64,000 nucleotides of DNA from Blumeriella jaapii (lineage: Eukaryota; Ascomycota; Leotiomycetes; Helotiales; Drepanopezizaceae), in assembly GCA_009599575.1 (NCBI GenBank), contig VWND01000004.1, forward strand, positions 1,604,001 to 1,668,000, written 5' to 3'. A model generated the notes under the pieces. That model was not told the origin of the DNA. It saw nothing but the letters and a program-made list of their open reading frames with translations, and ran no database searches. The translations under genes were made by a program, and so were the position numbers. Shown piece by piece: positions 23,855 to 37,406 of the stretch (position 1 is the stretch's first letter; the number at the start of each line of letters is the position of its first letter).

Positions 23855-24120
23855 TGTAACAACTCACTCTTTTGCCATTTTTCGTATCACCCCAGCAACT
23901 ACGTGTAATTGCAAGCTTCTTAGTCTTTTAATAAATCTCCTATTAATTATAAAAATTATTTATATATATAAAACTTTTTCCCCTTAGCAATTTTTGCCTT
24001 CTGCAATTATTAATTTTAAATAAATATTTTGTTACAAACCCAAGGTTCGATTCTTATATCATATAAACACGGCGATCAGTTGACTGATTTCCCAGCCCTC
24101 CGACTAATTAGATCGTCACA
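23855..24120 (+). repeat. R2-b 3' LTR
   Basis: A 266-bp LTR, TGTAACAACT to GATCGTCACA. It is the least mutated R2 LTR here, keeping many C and G that have become T and A in the other three. Confidence 0.93.
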
Positions 24121-25350
24121 CTTTTAAGCCGTGGCAAAAACTTTTAATTATAATAAAAAATTCGATTTATAAAAAGATTTAAAATTTGATTAACGCTTTT
24201 TAATAAAAGAACTACAGTTTTTAGATTTTATAAAACTAATACGCAATAAATGATATATTAAAACATTTATATATATCGATAGCGAAGCTAATATTTTCGA
24301 TGCGATTAAAATTTTTTTTTTAACGTATTAATTTTTTTAACGTTTCGGAATAAGTTTTATACGGCTGCATAAGCTTATTATATCCACCGGCTATAATAGC
24401 GAGCCGAAAAAGCTTTTTTTTTTTTGCTGTTTTTTTTTTTTACGATTAATAAACGTCGTATAAATTTTTTTTTCTGATTACAAATAAAAACTTTACCGAC
24501 GTTTTTATCGATCGCAAATTTCTATAATATTACGATTTAAAACAAGCGTACGGCTAGAAGAAAAAACAAAAAAAAAGAGCTATTCGATATATTTTTTTTT
24601 TATTTTAATAAGCAATTATTCGTCGATTTTAATTAGCGAAAAAAACCCAAAATACTTAGTCGTATATATTAAAAAAATGCAAACAAACGAAACAGCGTAA
24701 TAAAAGCTTTATATACTTTTGCCAACACTTTTACAACGATTGAAAAAGCTTATTTAAGCTTTAAAACTAACAAACCTTTTATATTTATACGAATTTTTAA
24801 AAACAGTTTACTAAAAATAAAATTTTTTTTTATTAGCAACCCTAAACCGATTAAGCCGGTTTTTTTAATCGGGCCAGTTGCTATTTTTTTGACTTTTAAT
24901 TGCAATATTAATTGTATTTCCGCTTTTGTACATAGCGTTTTTTATAAATACGTTACGAAAAGCGAATGCGAATCGCGAAAAAAAAAAATTCATTTTTCAG
25001 CGATTGCACGTTTATTGCTTTTATTTATAATATAAATAAAAAACGTTTTCGCCGCGCGAAAATCGCCGAATTTAAAAAAATTATATAATTCGCGGCAGTA
25101 AAAAGCATTTCCGTTTCCGATGCTTTATAAGCCAAATATAACGACAATATGGTTTTTATAAAAAAGCTTTTTTTAGTTTAATATTTAAAATTCGAAAAGC
25201 TTTTTTATAAACAAAAAAGCGATAAGCTCGTTTTTCGCCGCTCCGATATAAATTATAAAATATATTTAACTACGAAAAATACGCTTTTTATAAAATTATT
25301 TAAACGCTTTACGAATAAATAATTTACAAAAATTGAAAGTTATATTTTCG
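24121..25350 (+). pseudogene. R3-a aspartic protease and linker
   Basis: Near 24270-24310 the frame reads YIDSEANIFDAIKIFF, where R3-b has YIDSGINIFG at 54200. This is the retropepsin D-S-G with Gly to Glu here (GGA to GAA). The stretch to 25350 is a linker rich in Lys and aromatic residues and is shared with R3-b. It includes IRYEKRMR near 24948, also found in the R3-b stretch 54715-54960. Confidence 0.72.
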
Positions 25351-26129
25351 ATAATTTACATAAAAGCTTTATTAAATTTTCTAATACATCGCCGTTTTAA
25401 TTTTATTTATTAAAAAAACAAACGGCTTTATGCGCTTATATATCGATTATTGCAAACTTAACGATTTTACGAAAAGAAATTCTTATTTTTTGCTTTTAAT
25501 TAACGTAATATTAGCGCGAATTATTAAAACCAAAATATTCACGAAAATTAATATTTAATAAATATTTAATCGAGTCCGGATATTCGAAAAATCTAAAAAG
25601 CTAATTAATTTTCGTATTCGATACGATATATATAAATATAAAGTTTTTCCGTTCGGCTTTATTAATAAACCCGTTAAATTTTAACGTTTTATTAATAACA
25701 TTTTTATAAAATATTTAAATAATTTTTATTCGGCGTATTTTAACGATATTTTTATTTACTTCGCGAATAATTTAAAATATAAAATTTATATTAAAAAAAT
25801 CCTATCGATTTTAAAAAAACATGCTTTAAAAACTGATATTAAAAAATGCGAGTTTAATATTACGAAAATCAATTTTTTAAATTTCGTTATTAATATTTAA
25901 AAGATTAAAATAAATCCGAAAAAAATCGCTATTATTAAAAACTAGCAATATACAGCGAACATACGAAGCGTGCAAAGCTTTTCAAGCTTTTGCAACTTTT
26001 ACAAACGTTTTATAGCCGGCTATAATCGTATTTGCCGCTTTTTCATTGCTTTTATAAATAAAAACGTTTTTTTCGTATTCGAAAAAAAGCAGAAAAACGC
26101 ATAGGAAATATTACGCAAAATTTTGCTAA
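25351..26129 (+). pseudogene. R3-a reverse transcriptase and start of RNase H
   Basis: RT blocks: GFMRLYIDYCKLNDFTKRN near 25420, LLINVILARIIKTKIFTKIN near 25490, SAYFNDIFIYF near 25730 (Y-x-D-D to Y-F-N-D), CEFNITKINFLNFVIN near 25850, and VQSFSSFCNFYKRFIAGYN near 25975. The reading continues to 26129 and resumes after R1-B at 37407 with no base lost except the duplicated CTAA. The same junction is uninterrupted in R3-b at 62461-62475. Confidence 0.88.
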
Positions 26130-26396
26130 TGTAAAAGTAGGTAGGAAAACCAGACTGATACGGCCATATATCGGTGGGTAAGATAGTCTAGGGAATCCCT
26201 AGAAAAGATTGAAAAAAGAAAAAAAAAAATAAGTGAAGGTATAAATTAAACTGCGTGCCTATAATACTATCTAAAAGGGTGTTTTATTTTTATATCTGTT
26301 AAAGGTAATTAATGGCAAAGGGTTTCGGAAGGGTCCATGCTTCGATTATAGCTAAAATTATTAACTTTTATTAATATAAAATATTACCGTTTTATA
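26130..26396 (-). repeat. R1-B 3' LTR
   Basis: A 267-bp LTR aligned end to end with the other R1 LTRs. The TG/CA ends read TGTAAAAG at left and TTTTATA at right (CA to TA). Confidence 0.93.
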
Positions 26397-29300
26397 TTCT
26401 GTTTTAAATAATATACGTAATCGTTTTTAATTACGACTAAAAAAAAACATAATTCTAATAAATGCAATCTAATTTATTTTATATAATTTAAAAATTAATT
26501 AATTAAAACCGAACTTTCTAGTTTTATATTTTTTCAGTTTTTTAATTCGTTTTTAGTTTTTTTGCTATTAGCTTCTGCGAAAAAATAGCGTTTCGCTTAT
26601 CGTTTAAATTATTTTGTTTATTTTGCTTTTTTAAAAAATAGTTCGATAAAATATTAATCGAGGTATCGTTTAAATTTACAAACGTTTTGATAGCTTTTTC
26701 GTCGATAATATTATTAAATATCGCCGCGACAAATGCTTTTTACGATTTTTTTTCGTAAATAATAAATTTCAGCTTTTAAACGTGGTTTTACGTTTTGTAA
26801 AAAGCGCTAAAAAGTTTTATATTAAAATCGTAAAAATAATCGATTAATTCGTCGTAATTAAAACCGATTAACGCTTTTGCTTCGCGTAAAACTAATAAAT
26901 CGGATTACGGTTGTTTGCCGACGAATGCTTTTAAAAAAACTTCGAGGCTTATAAGAAAAATTATTCTACGAAATAGTTCGAAAATAATCGTTTGCAATCG
27001 AAACCACCGAAAATATTATAATTGTTTTCGCCGCAGTACAAACAATATTAAATTGTTTATCGGATTATTATTTTCGAAATAGTTTTTGTATTTTTATGCC
27101 GTATAATTATTCGAATAAATTAATATCGCGCCGTCGGTTTTTTAAGTTTTAAATCTGACGAAAACTTTTTGTTTAGTCGAAAAGCTAACAAAAGTTATTT
27201 TATTTTTTATTCCGTAGTTTTCGGTTTCGTAATCCGATAAAATAACCGAGGCTATTGTTTTAGACGCGCTAAAATACGAGAAAGCTAAGCTTTTCTAAAT
27301 GATTTTAATCAGCTTGGCGTCGTGGTATAATTGCAAATAAGCTTCGATTATTTCCGAATTATATACGAATGCAAATAAAACGTAATAATCGAAAATAGCG
27401 TCGGTAAAATCTTCGATTTTTTTTTTTTTTTAAAAATCGGCGATATCGAATTTTATAATTATAATACGATCGGGGCCAGCGAAATCTAAAGCGATCGGAA
27501 CGTTAAAATATGCCATAAAACGGTAGTTTCCAAAGTTCCGAATAATTAAAGCAACGAAATAAAAGCCGGGGTGCATTTTAAAAGCTTGTTAAATAAAATT
27601 ATAAAATATATTAGCAAAAAAAACTGTAAGCGCTTTTTAGATTTTAATTAATCGGAAATAATATTTGTATATAATTATTTTTTTTTTTATAAAATGCAAT
27701 AATAATTTGTTTTTTCCGTTATGAAACCTTATGTGATTAACGAATTCGTAATTTAATTCGAATAAATTCTAAAATATACTTTTAGTCGAAAAATCAAAAA
27801 AATCGATTTTTAAAAATATTCGTTGCTTTTATTTTTCTACGTTTTAGTCGAGTTTTATAATCGCGCTAAAAGCTTTAAAGTTTGCTTTAAAATTTGCGTA
27901 GCCTAAATAAGCTTTCGCATATGCTTGGATAATTTTCGCAGTTTTTCGTCGGAATATAAATTAATTATTAAAATTAATTTCGAATACGTCGTAATCCGAA
28001 TTTTTAATAGCGGCGAATCGATCAGCGAAGCCGATAATATTAACTTTTTTTATAATTAAATCGCAATACGCCGCGTAATAATATACGTGGAAATAGCAGA
28101 ATTTGCCGTTTTTTTTAGCGTTAACGTTATTCGTAAAAACGAAATTAAAAAATCGAAGTTTTTCAGCGAAAAAAAGCTCGAATAAAAACGGGTCACCGTT
28201 TTTAAAAGTTTTTTTTATTTATTTCGGCGTATTATATTTGCAATTTTTCGAAAAAAGCTTAATTTAATTTTCGTTCGAAGCAAAAAAAAAAAAAAACTGA
28301 CGAGTTTATTTAATTTTTATATAAAAGTGTCGAAATAAAATTTCTAAATCGTTTTGTCGTCGAAAGCGAAAATTTTAAATAAAATAATTTAATTTTATAC
28401 TTTTTATATAATTTTTTTCGCGATAATTTCGATATTTTTTTTCAAGCTTTTTCGGTCGAATCGTATCGTAATCGAAATTTTAAATGCTTTTATTAAAATT
28501 TCGAATATTAACGGTAATAATACGACGTTTTTAAACGCAGCAAGCGTTTTTAATATTTGCGTATTTAGTTTCGAAAAATCAGATTCAAAATCGTTTAAAT
28601 CTTTTTTTTTCGGGATATTAAGATTTTTTAAATTTGATTTCGTAAAATCGTCGCGTTTTTTATTAATTAGCTTAAAACTTATAGCTCGGCGTTGATTTCC
28701 GGCTGTTTTTATTTGCGATGTTTTGCTGGCGACGTAAATAGTTTTTTTTTTCGAACAGAAAAAGTTTCGAAAGTATCGGCGCGCTTTTTTACGTTTTTTA
28801 TTTTTACTTTTTCCGGAATCGTTTTTATAAATATAATAAGTTTTTTATATTCGAATAAGCGGTTGTTTATTATTACGCTTTTGATTTCGTTTTCGGATTC
28901 GTTTTCGATAATTAAAAATAAAAATCGCCGAATTGTTTTAGCTGTTTTAAAAATGTTAATTGCTATCGCGTATGTTTTTTCGAATTAAACGAAAATAATA
29001 TTAGCTTTTTCGTTTTTTTCGTCGTCGTAAATTTAAAATATCGAAATAACGTCGTTTTTTTTTTTCGGTATAAAAATGCCGCATTTAACGACGCTTAGTT
29101 TTTTATTTTAAAAAAAAATCAAATTTAAAATTTCGCAACCGATTAAAATTTTTTTTAACGATTGCATAACGTCGTCGATCAGTTTGCAAACAGCTGTAAA
29201 AAAGCTTATAAACCTGCGGACTTTTAAATTATTAGTTTTTAAAACTTGCGTTTTAAAAATATAAGCGTTTAATATCCAAACTTTTTTTTTCGTAAAAGTA

Positions 29301-29800
29301 ATAATTTCGAAAAAGCGAGCGAAATGCCGAAATAAAATAATACCGGTGATTTTGCTAAAAACGTATTTTTAAATATTTTTTCTTCGTTGATTTAGCAAAA
29401 AACGTAATATTCGGTCGGTTACTTTTTTTTTATTATTCCGAGCTTTTTTTGCTTCGGCGAAAGCTTTTAAAACGTTATCGTAATTTAGCAAAAATTTGTC
29501 GTAATCAAAGTTTTTGCGAACGAATTTAATTTTAATAAAGCTTTTGTAATTAAATAAAAATTCGTTAACGTTTTCAATTATTATATCGAATTATTTTATA
29601 AATATTTTTACGAAAGCTGTTTATTAATTTGAAATAGCGGCATTATATACTTGCTTAAATTCGAAAAAATTGCGTATAATAGTTTTGTTTTAAAATAAAT
29701 TAAAAATAAATTTGCTAAATTTAATAACGTTTTATTTAAAAACGATATAATATCGATAAATTTGTTAATCAAAAAAATATATTATATTTGTTAAAAAATA
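26397..29800 (-). pseudogene. ORF3 of R1-B (unknown protein)
   Basis: Full-length counterpart of R1-C ORF3, from about 29800 leftwards to about 26507, then ~110 bp to the LTR. It holds the YNSEIIEAYLQLYHDA block near 27380-27320 and the GKFCYFH-type block near 28100. No catalytic motif, membrane run or zinc finger is recognised. The plus-strand stretch 28692-28988 is antisense. The AGTTT at 27525-27529 is the empty equivalent of the R4 insertion site in R1-A. Confidence 0.7.
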
Positions 29801-30280
29801 ATTAGGAAAAAGTACGGGAATTGTAAAGTATTTGTATTTAAAAGCTACGGAAATCCGTATATTGTTTTTCTAATAAATTATAATTGTTTAGGTAAGCATT
29901 CGTTTAAAACAGCGAAAAAAGTAAAAAGTGCAAAAAATAGCAAATAATAAAATGCATAAAAAATAGTTTTTGTAAAATATGCGAGCAATATAAATATATT
30001 AAATATGCGGCTTAAATATATACAAAGCTTTTGTTTTAATAAATAAAAAGTATAATTAAATAAAAAAAAGTATAATAAATATTTTAAATAATATAAAAAA
30101 AAGTTTTAAAAATAAACAATTTATATATAAGTAAAACAAAACAAAAACAATAAAATAATATATAATAAAAAAAAAACAATAGATAATAAAAACAATAAAA
30201 CAGTTAATAAACAATTTTATAAGCATTTTTCTTTTTTTCGGTTATAAATAAAATTACGATTTAAATTATAGTTTTAGCAG
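29801..30280 (-). other. R1-B AT-rich spacer
   Basis: Matches 8891-9360 and 46890-47359: A/T runs and no frame. Confidence 0.6.
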
Positions 30281-33200
30281 CGGAATTATCGTTCGGCTGT
30301 TTTTAGATTTTTTCAAAAAGTTTTTTTTTTTTTAAAATATAATCGTTTTAGTCGAAATCGTCGTCGGATTCGCTAGAATCGGAATCGCTGTTTAAATCAA
30401 AGTTTAAAAAGTAAATTTGCTGATTTCTTTTGTAAAATCGTTTTAATCGGTTAGCGGCGAACGTTTTTTTTAGTTTCGTTTTATCGAATTTCGTAAATTT
30501 ATAATAACTTTTATTTAATTCGGCTTCGTATACTTCGTAAAATCCGAGCTATTTATAATCAAATTTAATATCGGCCGATTTATTAATAACGCGCTGGACG
30601 TTGTAAATTAAAATCAGATTTTCTTTTTTAATTAACGTTTTTTTTAAAATCTTAATTTTATTTTAAATTTTTTTAACTGCTTTTTTATATTTTTTTTTTT
30701 TTTAAAATTATTTTTTTTATATTTATATCGCGGTAATTTAGTTATTTAGATTTTATTACTAATAGGTTTGCTTTCGTTTTTATTTTAACCACGTCGTAAA
30801 ACTTTTATATAAGTTATTTTGTTTCCAAAAGCAGTCGAGCGTTTTTGCTGTATTAAATAAAAAATAAAATCATTTTAATAAAAGCGTGTATATATATGCG
30901 CATAGCAAAAAGCATTTCCGAAAATTTCTGCGATTAACGCTTATAATCTTTTCGAATGGCTTTTAAAAAGCCGTTAAAAATATTTTTATGATTTCGTTTA
31001 ACGAATCCGTTGCTTTTCGAATTGTAAACTAAAATTTAAATACGTTGGATGCCGTATTTTTTTGTAAAAGTTTCGATAACGCTTTTGTTTTCGGATTTAT
31101 TATCGACGTTTAATTTGCTAAACAAATCGTATTAATATACAACGTTTTTCTAAAAAAAAATCGCTATAACTTCGAAAATAGCGTTTCGGAAAAGTCGCTT
31201 TTTAAGCTATCCAAATAAATCGTTAATAGCAAATACGAAATATATATATCCGCGATCGGTGATCGGTACGCGTATAACGTCGAAATTGATTTTTTTTTAA
31301 ATTTTAAAAAACTACGTCGAATATAATAAATTCTTTTTTCGGCCAAGCTTTCGTTTTTAGCAAAAAATACAGTTTTTAATAAAAGCTTTGCAATTTTCGA
31401 AGTATTTTTTTTATTAAAAATCGTTTTTGGTTCGATAATAAATGGCTTTAGCTTTTTTATAAAACACTTTTTCGTAAGCTTTTTTTATAACTTGAAATTT
31501 ATCGGTTTTATTATCTATTACTAAGCGTTTTTAATATATATTATTTTTTATTTTATATAGTTTTTTATCGGCTAAAATATAATCGAAAGCTTGGTTTTTA
31601 AATAATTTAAATTAATAATTTGATACGCTAGATGGTTTAAATAAAATAATTAAATAATATACGATTAAATAAAAATTTTCGGTTTCGTAATTATCGATCA
31701 AAAGTTTATTTTTATTAATCGGTTTATTCCGATCGTTTTCGGTTAAATTTATTCGCAATATTAGCCGAAATAATGACGCGAATGCTTTTTCGGTCCGAAA
31801 ATCGGTGTTTTTTATTCGCGATACCAGCCGAAATAATAACGCGAATAATTTTGGTTTTATAAAACCCAAAGCGCAAATAACAAAACAGCCGATTTCGTCA
31901 GCGATTTATTCGTCGATATTTTATTCGTTTTGTTTAGCGAAGTTAAATAAATAAAAACGTTTTCGTTTGAAAAAGCCGTTTGCCGCTATATTAATTATTT
32001 TTTTAATATGCTTAATTTCGAAATTTATAAGTCGTATTTAAGCTATTTAATTAATAACGAGCGCTTTTGGTAAGTTATTAGCTTTTTTATTTAGTTGGTC
32101 GATAAAAACTTTCGCGTTTGTTTTTAAAATAAAATGCACGCCGTATAATTCGCTTTTTATTTTTTTTATTATTTTAAAAACGCTTCGATATTTTCGTTTA
32201 ATAATATCGTAGCGTGCTTTCGCGAAGAATTATAAGCCGCTTTCGAATCGTAAAAAATACTGTTTTTTGTTTTTATCGATTTATTATAATATAGTTTTCC
32301 AACCGAAAATGCTAGCGTCGATAATTAAAATAATTTTTTTTGCGTTTAAGCTATAATCGATTCGCATAAGCGATAAAGCCGATAAAAAATCGTTTTTAAA
32401 GATTTTTATAATTTTGCTTTATTTTTTTTTCTAAACGAAATCGATTTTTTTTTTTATCGTGGCGTAAATAAATATAGCTTTTTAAAAAAAATTTTTAATT
32501 TAATTGCGATAATAAATTATAACGCTAATAAAAGCTTTGATTTCGGTAATATTTTTACATTTTTTTTATTTGCAAATTTTTTTAATTTTTTTTCGTTGAA
32601 AGTGGCGGCCAGCGCTATTAATTATATAACCGACGATATTTATTTCGAATATGCAAAATTTTAATCGAAGGCCAATAATAGCTTTGGCTTTTTCGAAGCA
32701 AATTATAATTTTATCGATGTTTTAAATATATTTTATTATATAACGTCGAATTTTAAAAAAAAATTTTTCGTTATTATAATATAATCTGAAACTTTTTATT
32801 TTAACGTCGTTAACGTAAAAAAAGGTAATATCAGAAATGCAAATTATAAAAACTTTATATACGACTTTTATAAATTAAGCGATTAAATTAATAGCTTTTA
32901 TAAATATTTTCGTTATGCGTAGTAAACCGATTAAAATTTGAATTACTGTTATATTTCGAAATCGTAGATCAAATATTAAATAGTCGTAGCCGGAAAACAG
33001 ATCGAAAAAAAAAACGATCGTTAATTTTGCGAATTCGTTTGAAAATTAATCGACGTTAGATAGCACGTTAGCGTTTCGTATTATTATTTTGTTTATTTCG
33101 ACGATTGCGGTAATAAGTTTGTAAATACCTTTTTTTTTTTTCGCAACGATAAACCATTTGTTTTTATATAAGTTATGGCAGAATTCGAGGATTTTTTGCT

Positions 33201-33480
33201 TGATTTGTTTTTTTAATATTTCGATTATTTTATTTTAAAAAGCTTTAAAAATTAAAAAGGTTTTTTTTTGCCAGGCTTCGTAAAACACGGTTTTGATATC
33301 GATATAAAGCGTAACGTTAAAGCTGAATTGGTTTATTTCGATAAAATCGAAAGCTATAATTTTTTTTCGGTTGCGTAAAACTTCGTATAAGACTTTTTTT
33401 TTTTTTAATAAAAATTGGATTCCGATTGCCAAATTATTAAATCGTTTTTTTGTAAATCGGCTATCAAATAATAAGCTGAA
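30281..33480 (-). pseudogene. R1-B reverse transcriptase, RNase H and integrase
   Basis: RT begins in the stretch 33432-33235 (VLYEVLRNRKKIIAFDFIEI, then AWQKKTF). The active-site box near 32810 reads Y-V-N-D. The RNase H to integrase linker (31869-31612) again carries doubled FRL-x-x-RI phrases. Integrase spans about 31530-30750, with IYYIRRSF and ICFVFAIND-type core blocks in 31346-31164, and the basic/acidic end near 30360 finishes the polyprotein. Confidence 0.83.
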
Positions 33481-34400
33481 AAATCGGCCGGTGATAAGTT
33501 TTTCGAATTCGCTAATAATTAATTAAAATAGTTTTATTGCTTCGTTTTTTTCGAATCAATCGTTTATTTTTCCGGAAATATTTTTATCGGATTCGCTAAA
33601 ATTTACGAATCGTATTTTATCAGTTTTGCGCTTGTAAAAAGTGCTAATATTAATATAAAAAAATAGGATATATAGATCGGGTTTATTTAATACGAAAACG
33701 AAATTTTCGAAACTTTTATTTTCGAATTAATAATTAAAAATATTAATATTGGTTAATTTTATTCGCGATGCTATTTCGATTAATAACGTAAATGCTTTTA
33801 GCCGAGTATTTTCCAGGTTTTGTTATAATTTAGCATTTATTTTAAAACCAAAGCCGGCTATTCGTTTTTCGATAAAACGTCGATTAAAAAAACTTTATCG
33901 CCGGCGACGGTGATTTAATTTTGAAAAAACCGGTTTCAGTTTCAAAAAAAAGCTTTTATCTGGCCGTTTTCGGTATATTTAAAATTAACGAAATTTTCCA
34001 AAATCCAAAGCATTTTAAAAATAATAGGATAAAAGTATTTTTTTATTACTAAAAAGTTTTTATAAATAATAATACTTTCAACGTCGATTTTTATATTTCG
34101 TATAATTTTATTAAATTTAATAGTATTTTTATTAACGGTAATATAAATTATTCGCTTATCGGTAATAATCGGAATATTATTAATTTCGGCCGTTTCCTGG
34201 TTTATATAATTAATTTCGGTTTTATTATTAAGTAAAGCGAGAGCGGTCGTATTTTTTTTAAGTATAATTTTTATTTTTGACGCTTTTATAGCCGTGTAAA
34301 AATAATTTCGTCGTTTTGACTTTTGGGTTTTTATAACGAAAGCCAAAAAGCTGATTTTTTCCGAAGATTTTTTTTTATCGGCTAAATTAACTGCGGTATT
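33481..34400 (-). pseudogene. R1-B aspartic protease region
   Basis: The 134-residue open stretch 34346-33942 is the longest real protease segment in the window. It has TTALALLNNKTEINYINQET (the DSG loop decayed to N-N-K), NNIPIITDKRIIY, IKIDVESIIIYKNFL and then ILENFVNFKYTENGQIKAFF. This is a retropepsin with its second half preserved. Confidence 0.85.
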
Positions 34401-36566
34401 ATAAATTTCTTTTTAATTTTTTTTTAATTTAAAATCGTTTTTTTTTCGAATAATTTTAATTTTTTTGTTTTTTTTTAATACAAAGATTTGTTTATTAATA
34501 ATTTTATCGAATTTTTTTTTTATATTAAATAAATCGCTGAATTTTAATTTAATTTTTTGTTTTATAATTTTTTTAATAATTTCGTCGACCGCTTCGGAGC
34601 TGATATATTTATCGATTTATTTTTCGCTTCGTATTAATAATAAGCGTTTAAAAGCTGATACTTTCTGAATAATTTAAATCGGAATATCGGTGTCGATATT
34701 TTTTATATCGTCGTTAATTTTTTTTATTATAAGCGTTTTTTTAATAGTTTTATCGGTTTTTTTTCGAATTTCAAAATCTTTTTTTTTTTCGATTTTAACG
34801 TTTTTTTTTATATCAATTGGTTTGGCGAATAAAATAGAAGCATTTTGCTTTTTTATAATTCGCTGATTTGATTATGCAGCCATAATATTTGCAAATACGA
34901 TATTTGCATTAGCAATATATATATTTGTTTTTTATTTATATATTTGAATTTTACTTACGCTTAAAATAAAAATTTTCTTTTTAATTAATACGCTTTTTGA
35001 AATATTTTTTTTTTTATTAATAAAAATCGTTTTTGTATTTTTTTTGTTTTTTAAGCAGTCGTTCCATTCCGTACCTTTTATTTTTAAACGAATAATATTT
35101 AACCAGCTTTGATTTTTAGCTTTGTTAAAAAGGTTTATTTCTGCTTCCGTCGGTTCGAGGCAAATCGTTTCGTATTTATTAATATAACAAATATTATTGT
35201 TTATATAAAAATTAAATACTTTGTATTTAAAGCGAATATAAGATTTTTCGTAATAAATTTTTTTGTTATTACAAAATCCATATTTAAGGCTACGAAGTCT
35301 TTTTTAATAATTACTTTTATCATTTTAATAGCCGCGATTTTGATTTTCGCGTTGGTTTTCTTTTTTTTTCTAATAATCGTTATTATAGTTAATATTTCGC
35401 TGATTCTGATCGCTAGCACGGAAAAATTATTATTATATAGTTATTACTTCTACGGTGGCTTAGCGAAGCTGATTATTTCGCGCATTTTGAAAAAAATAAT
35501 TATTATAAAAGTTATTTTAATCGTTTTTATTATTCGAATTAACGTAAAAAAGTTTTTTCTGCTATTGCATAAAACCTTCGATTTTATTCTGAAATTTTTA
35601 AATCTTAATATCGGTAAATTTTAATACGAGAGTTTCGATATTTTTATTAAGCTTTTCCAAGCTAATAAATTTTGCGAAACGATTAAATAATATAATAATT
35701 AATTGTTTTTTAGCGATTTCGATAATTTTTAATAGCTGGGCATATTTTTGTATTAAAGCTTCCACGTCTTTTTTATAAATAGGAGAAAGAGATTTCTTTT
35801 AATTTATGGCTTTAATAATACGTTCGCTTTGATTTTGCTTAAAAACGAATTTTACAAATTTAAAATATTAATCGAAAATTTCAGGGTTTTGTTTATTAAT
35901 CTTAAAATGCTTAATAGTTTTATTACGAATGCTAATTAAAAAACCAAGTAAAAACAGTTTTTTTTGTTTAATTTCGCTTAAAACTTTTTTATTAACGAAA
36001 ATATCAGAAACTTTCGTATAAATACGATAATAAGCTTTAAGTTTTTTAGCTTAGCGAATTATTATAACAAATTGTTTAAGAAAAGCGATAATATCGCGAA
36101 TTTGCTAGCGATCGTGGTTTCGAAATTCCGATTTCAAAATTTTAATTAGCTTACGCCAATTTCGAGTTTTAATAATCTTTTATTTATTTATCGATTTAAT
36201 AATATCTTTGGTAATTAAATTATAATAGCGAAAAAATTTATCGAATATTTTAATTTTAGAAACTCCGAAATTTTTATAAGTTTTTTTATATTTTTCGATA
36301 AAATCGGTAACGTTGGCGCTATTAAATGAAAATGCATTAAAAAAGCCAGAAAAAGGTATGCGGCCTCGTATAAAAAAACGAAAAGCGTTGTTATTTATAG
36401 TGTTAGCGAAAATATTAGTGGGGTTTAAATTAAATAAATGTATGTTTTCTGGAATTATAAATTAAAAGTTTTTAATATAAAAGAAATCGTTTTTAATAAA
36501 AGAGTTATTAAAAAAGTTTTTGTATTTTTTAAAAAAATTAAATAAAATAAGATTGCGTCCAAACAT
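34401..36566 (-). pseudogene. R1-B gag
   Basis: The ATG at 36566-36564 aligns with 40581 in R1-C; the frame reads MFGRNLILFNFFKKYKN and runs to the NVTDFIEKYKKTYKNF core near 36310. R1-B is the copy in which the N-terminus is in frame. A Cys-containing patch (FKYKVFNFYINNNICYIN) near 35225-35180 precedes the basic tail. The plus-strand 171-residue open frame at 35109-35624 is antisense to it. Confidence 0.8.
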
Positions 36567-37139
36567 TTAGATAGTATATTAAAAAACTTGTTTAATAAAT
36601 TAATTAAATTAATATAATATTATTATATAATCTACGGTTTCGATATTCCGTGGCTTAGGCTAATGTACGTACAGCCATTTTTTTATTACTTTTAATAAAA
36701 AGCCGCAAATTATAATTGTTATAATTATAAAGCGTAAGATTAAAAGGTTAAGTTTTCGCCAGGCGTTTGACCAAAAAAAATCTAGTTTAGAAAGGCCGAG
36801 CGCAGCGGTCGAAGCGTACGAATTAATATTCGATTTGTTATTTTTAGATAAAAAAGCGATTTTCGAGCTTTAAATTTCGCACGGTTTAAAATTGCCTGAC
36901 CGTAATTTCAAACGTTTTTGAAATGTGTTGCATTTTTATAATCTAATAATTATGCGTAAAATAAAGGAAGCTATTAAAAATCTTTTATATAATGCAATTG
37001 CGAATAATATTATATAAAAGGTTTTTTAAACCGTAATAGCGAAATATCGAAATCGATTTTAATTATGAATTTAAGAAATGCATCGGCGAGTGTATAAAAA
37101 CGAAATACCGAAGTTTGAATTTTTGCGTAAATTATTAAA
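36567..37139 (-). other. R1-B leader
   Basis: No frame. Holds the conserved GGCCGAGCGCAGCGGTCGA block near 36796-36815 common to all three R1 copies. Confidence 0.55.
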
Positions 37140-37406
37140 TATAAAAGTAGATAAAAAAACCAAATTAATACGGCTATATATCGGTGGGTAAAATAGTCTA
37201 GGGAATCCTTAGAAAAAACTGAAGAAAGGAAAAAAAAAATGAGTAAAAGTATAAATTGAATTGCGTGCTTATAGTATTATTTAAAAGGATGCTTTGCTTT
37301 TATATTTGTTGAAAATAGTCAGTGGTAGAGGGTTTCGGAGGGGTCCATGCTTTAATTATAGCTAAAACTACCAATTCCTATTAATACAGAGTATCACCGT
37401 TTTACA
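37140..37406 (-). repeat. R1-B 5' LTR
   Basis: A 267-bp LTR; its right edge CCGTTTTACA is the LTR 5' end. CTAA duplication follows at once. Confidence 0.93.

Larger units (their letters stand above)
22148..24120 (+). mobile_element. R2-b, 3' portion of a second R2 element
   Basis: Begins abruptly mid-integrase at the point matching about 20011 of R2-a and runs through integrase end, chromodomain, polypurine tract and 3' LTR. Its first bases, CCGAT, match the intact R2 sequence and can serve as the target duplication of R2-a. The simplest reading is that R2-a inserted into R2-b and the rest of R2-b lies left of the window. Unequal recombination is the alternative. R2-b in turn interrupts R3-a: sequence after 24120 (CTTTT...) continues R3 as at 54048 onward. 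Confidence 0.82.
26130..37406 (-). mobile_element. R1-B, complete 11,277-bp giant Ty3/Gypsy retrotransposon
   Basis: Both LTRs are 267 bp (26130-26396 and 37140-37406), flanked by CTAA at 26126-26129 and 37407-37410. Minus strand: gag, protease, RT, RNase H, integrase, spacer, ORF3. It carries no nested insert and is the clean reference for the R1 family together with R1-C. Deep RIP decay is present throughout. Confidence 0.93.

Noticed and set aside
28692..28988. 98-residue plus-strand frame, and its twin 48411-48157 on minus
   Set aside because: Antisense of ORF3 in R1-B and R1-C. The sense frame is longer and continuous across copies.
35109..35624. 171-residue plus-strand open frame, hydrophobic and membrane-like
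   Set aside because: It is antisense to the R1-B gag tail, whose Lys/Asn-rich codons read as Phe/Ile/Leu on the other strand. The same shadow appears at 14241-14504 and, inverted, at 41805-41521.
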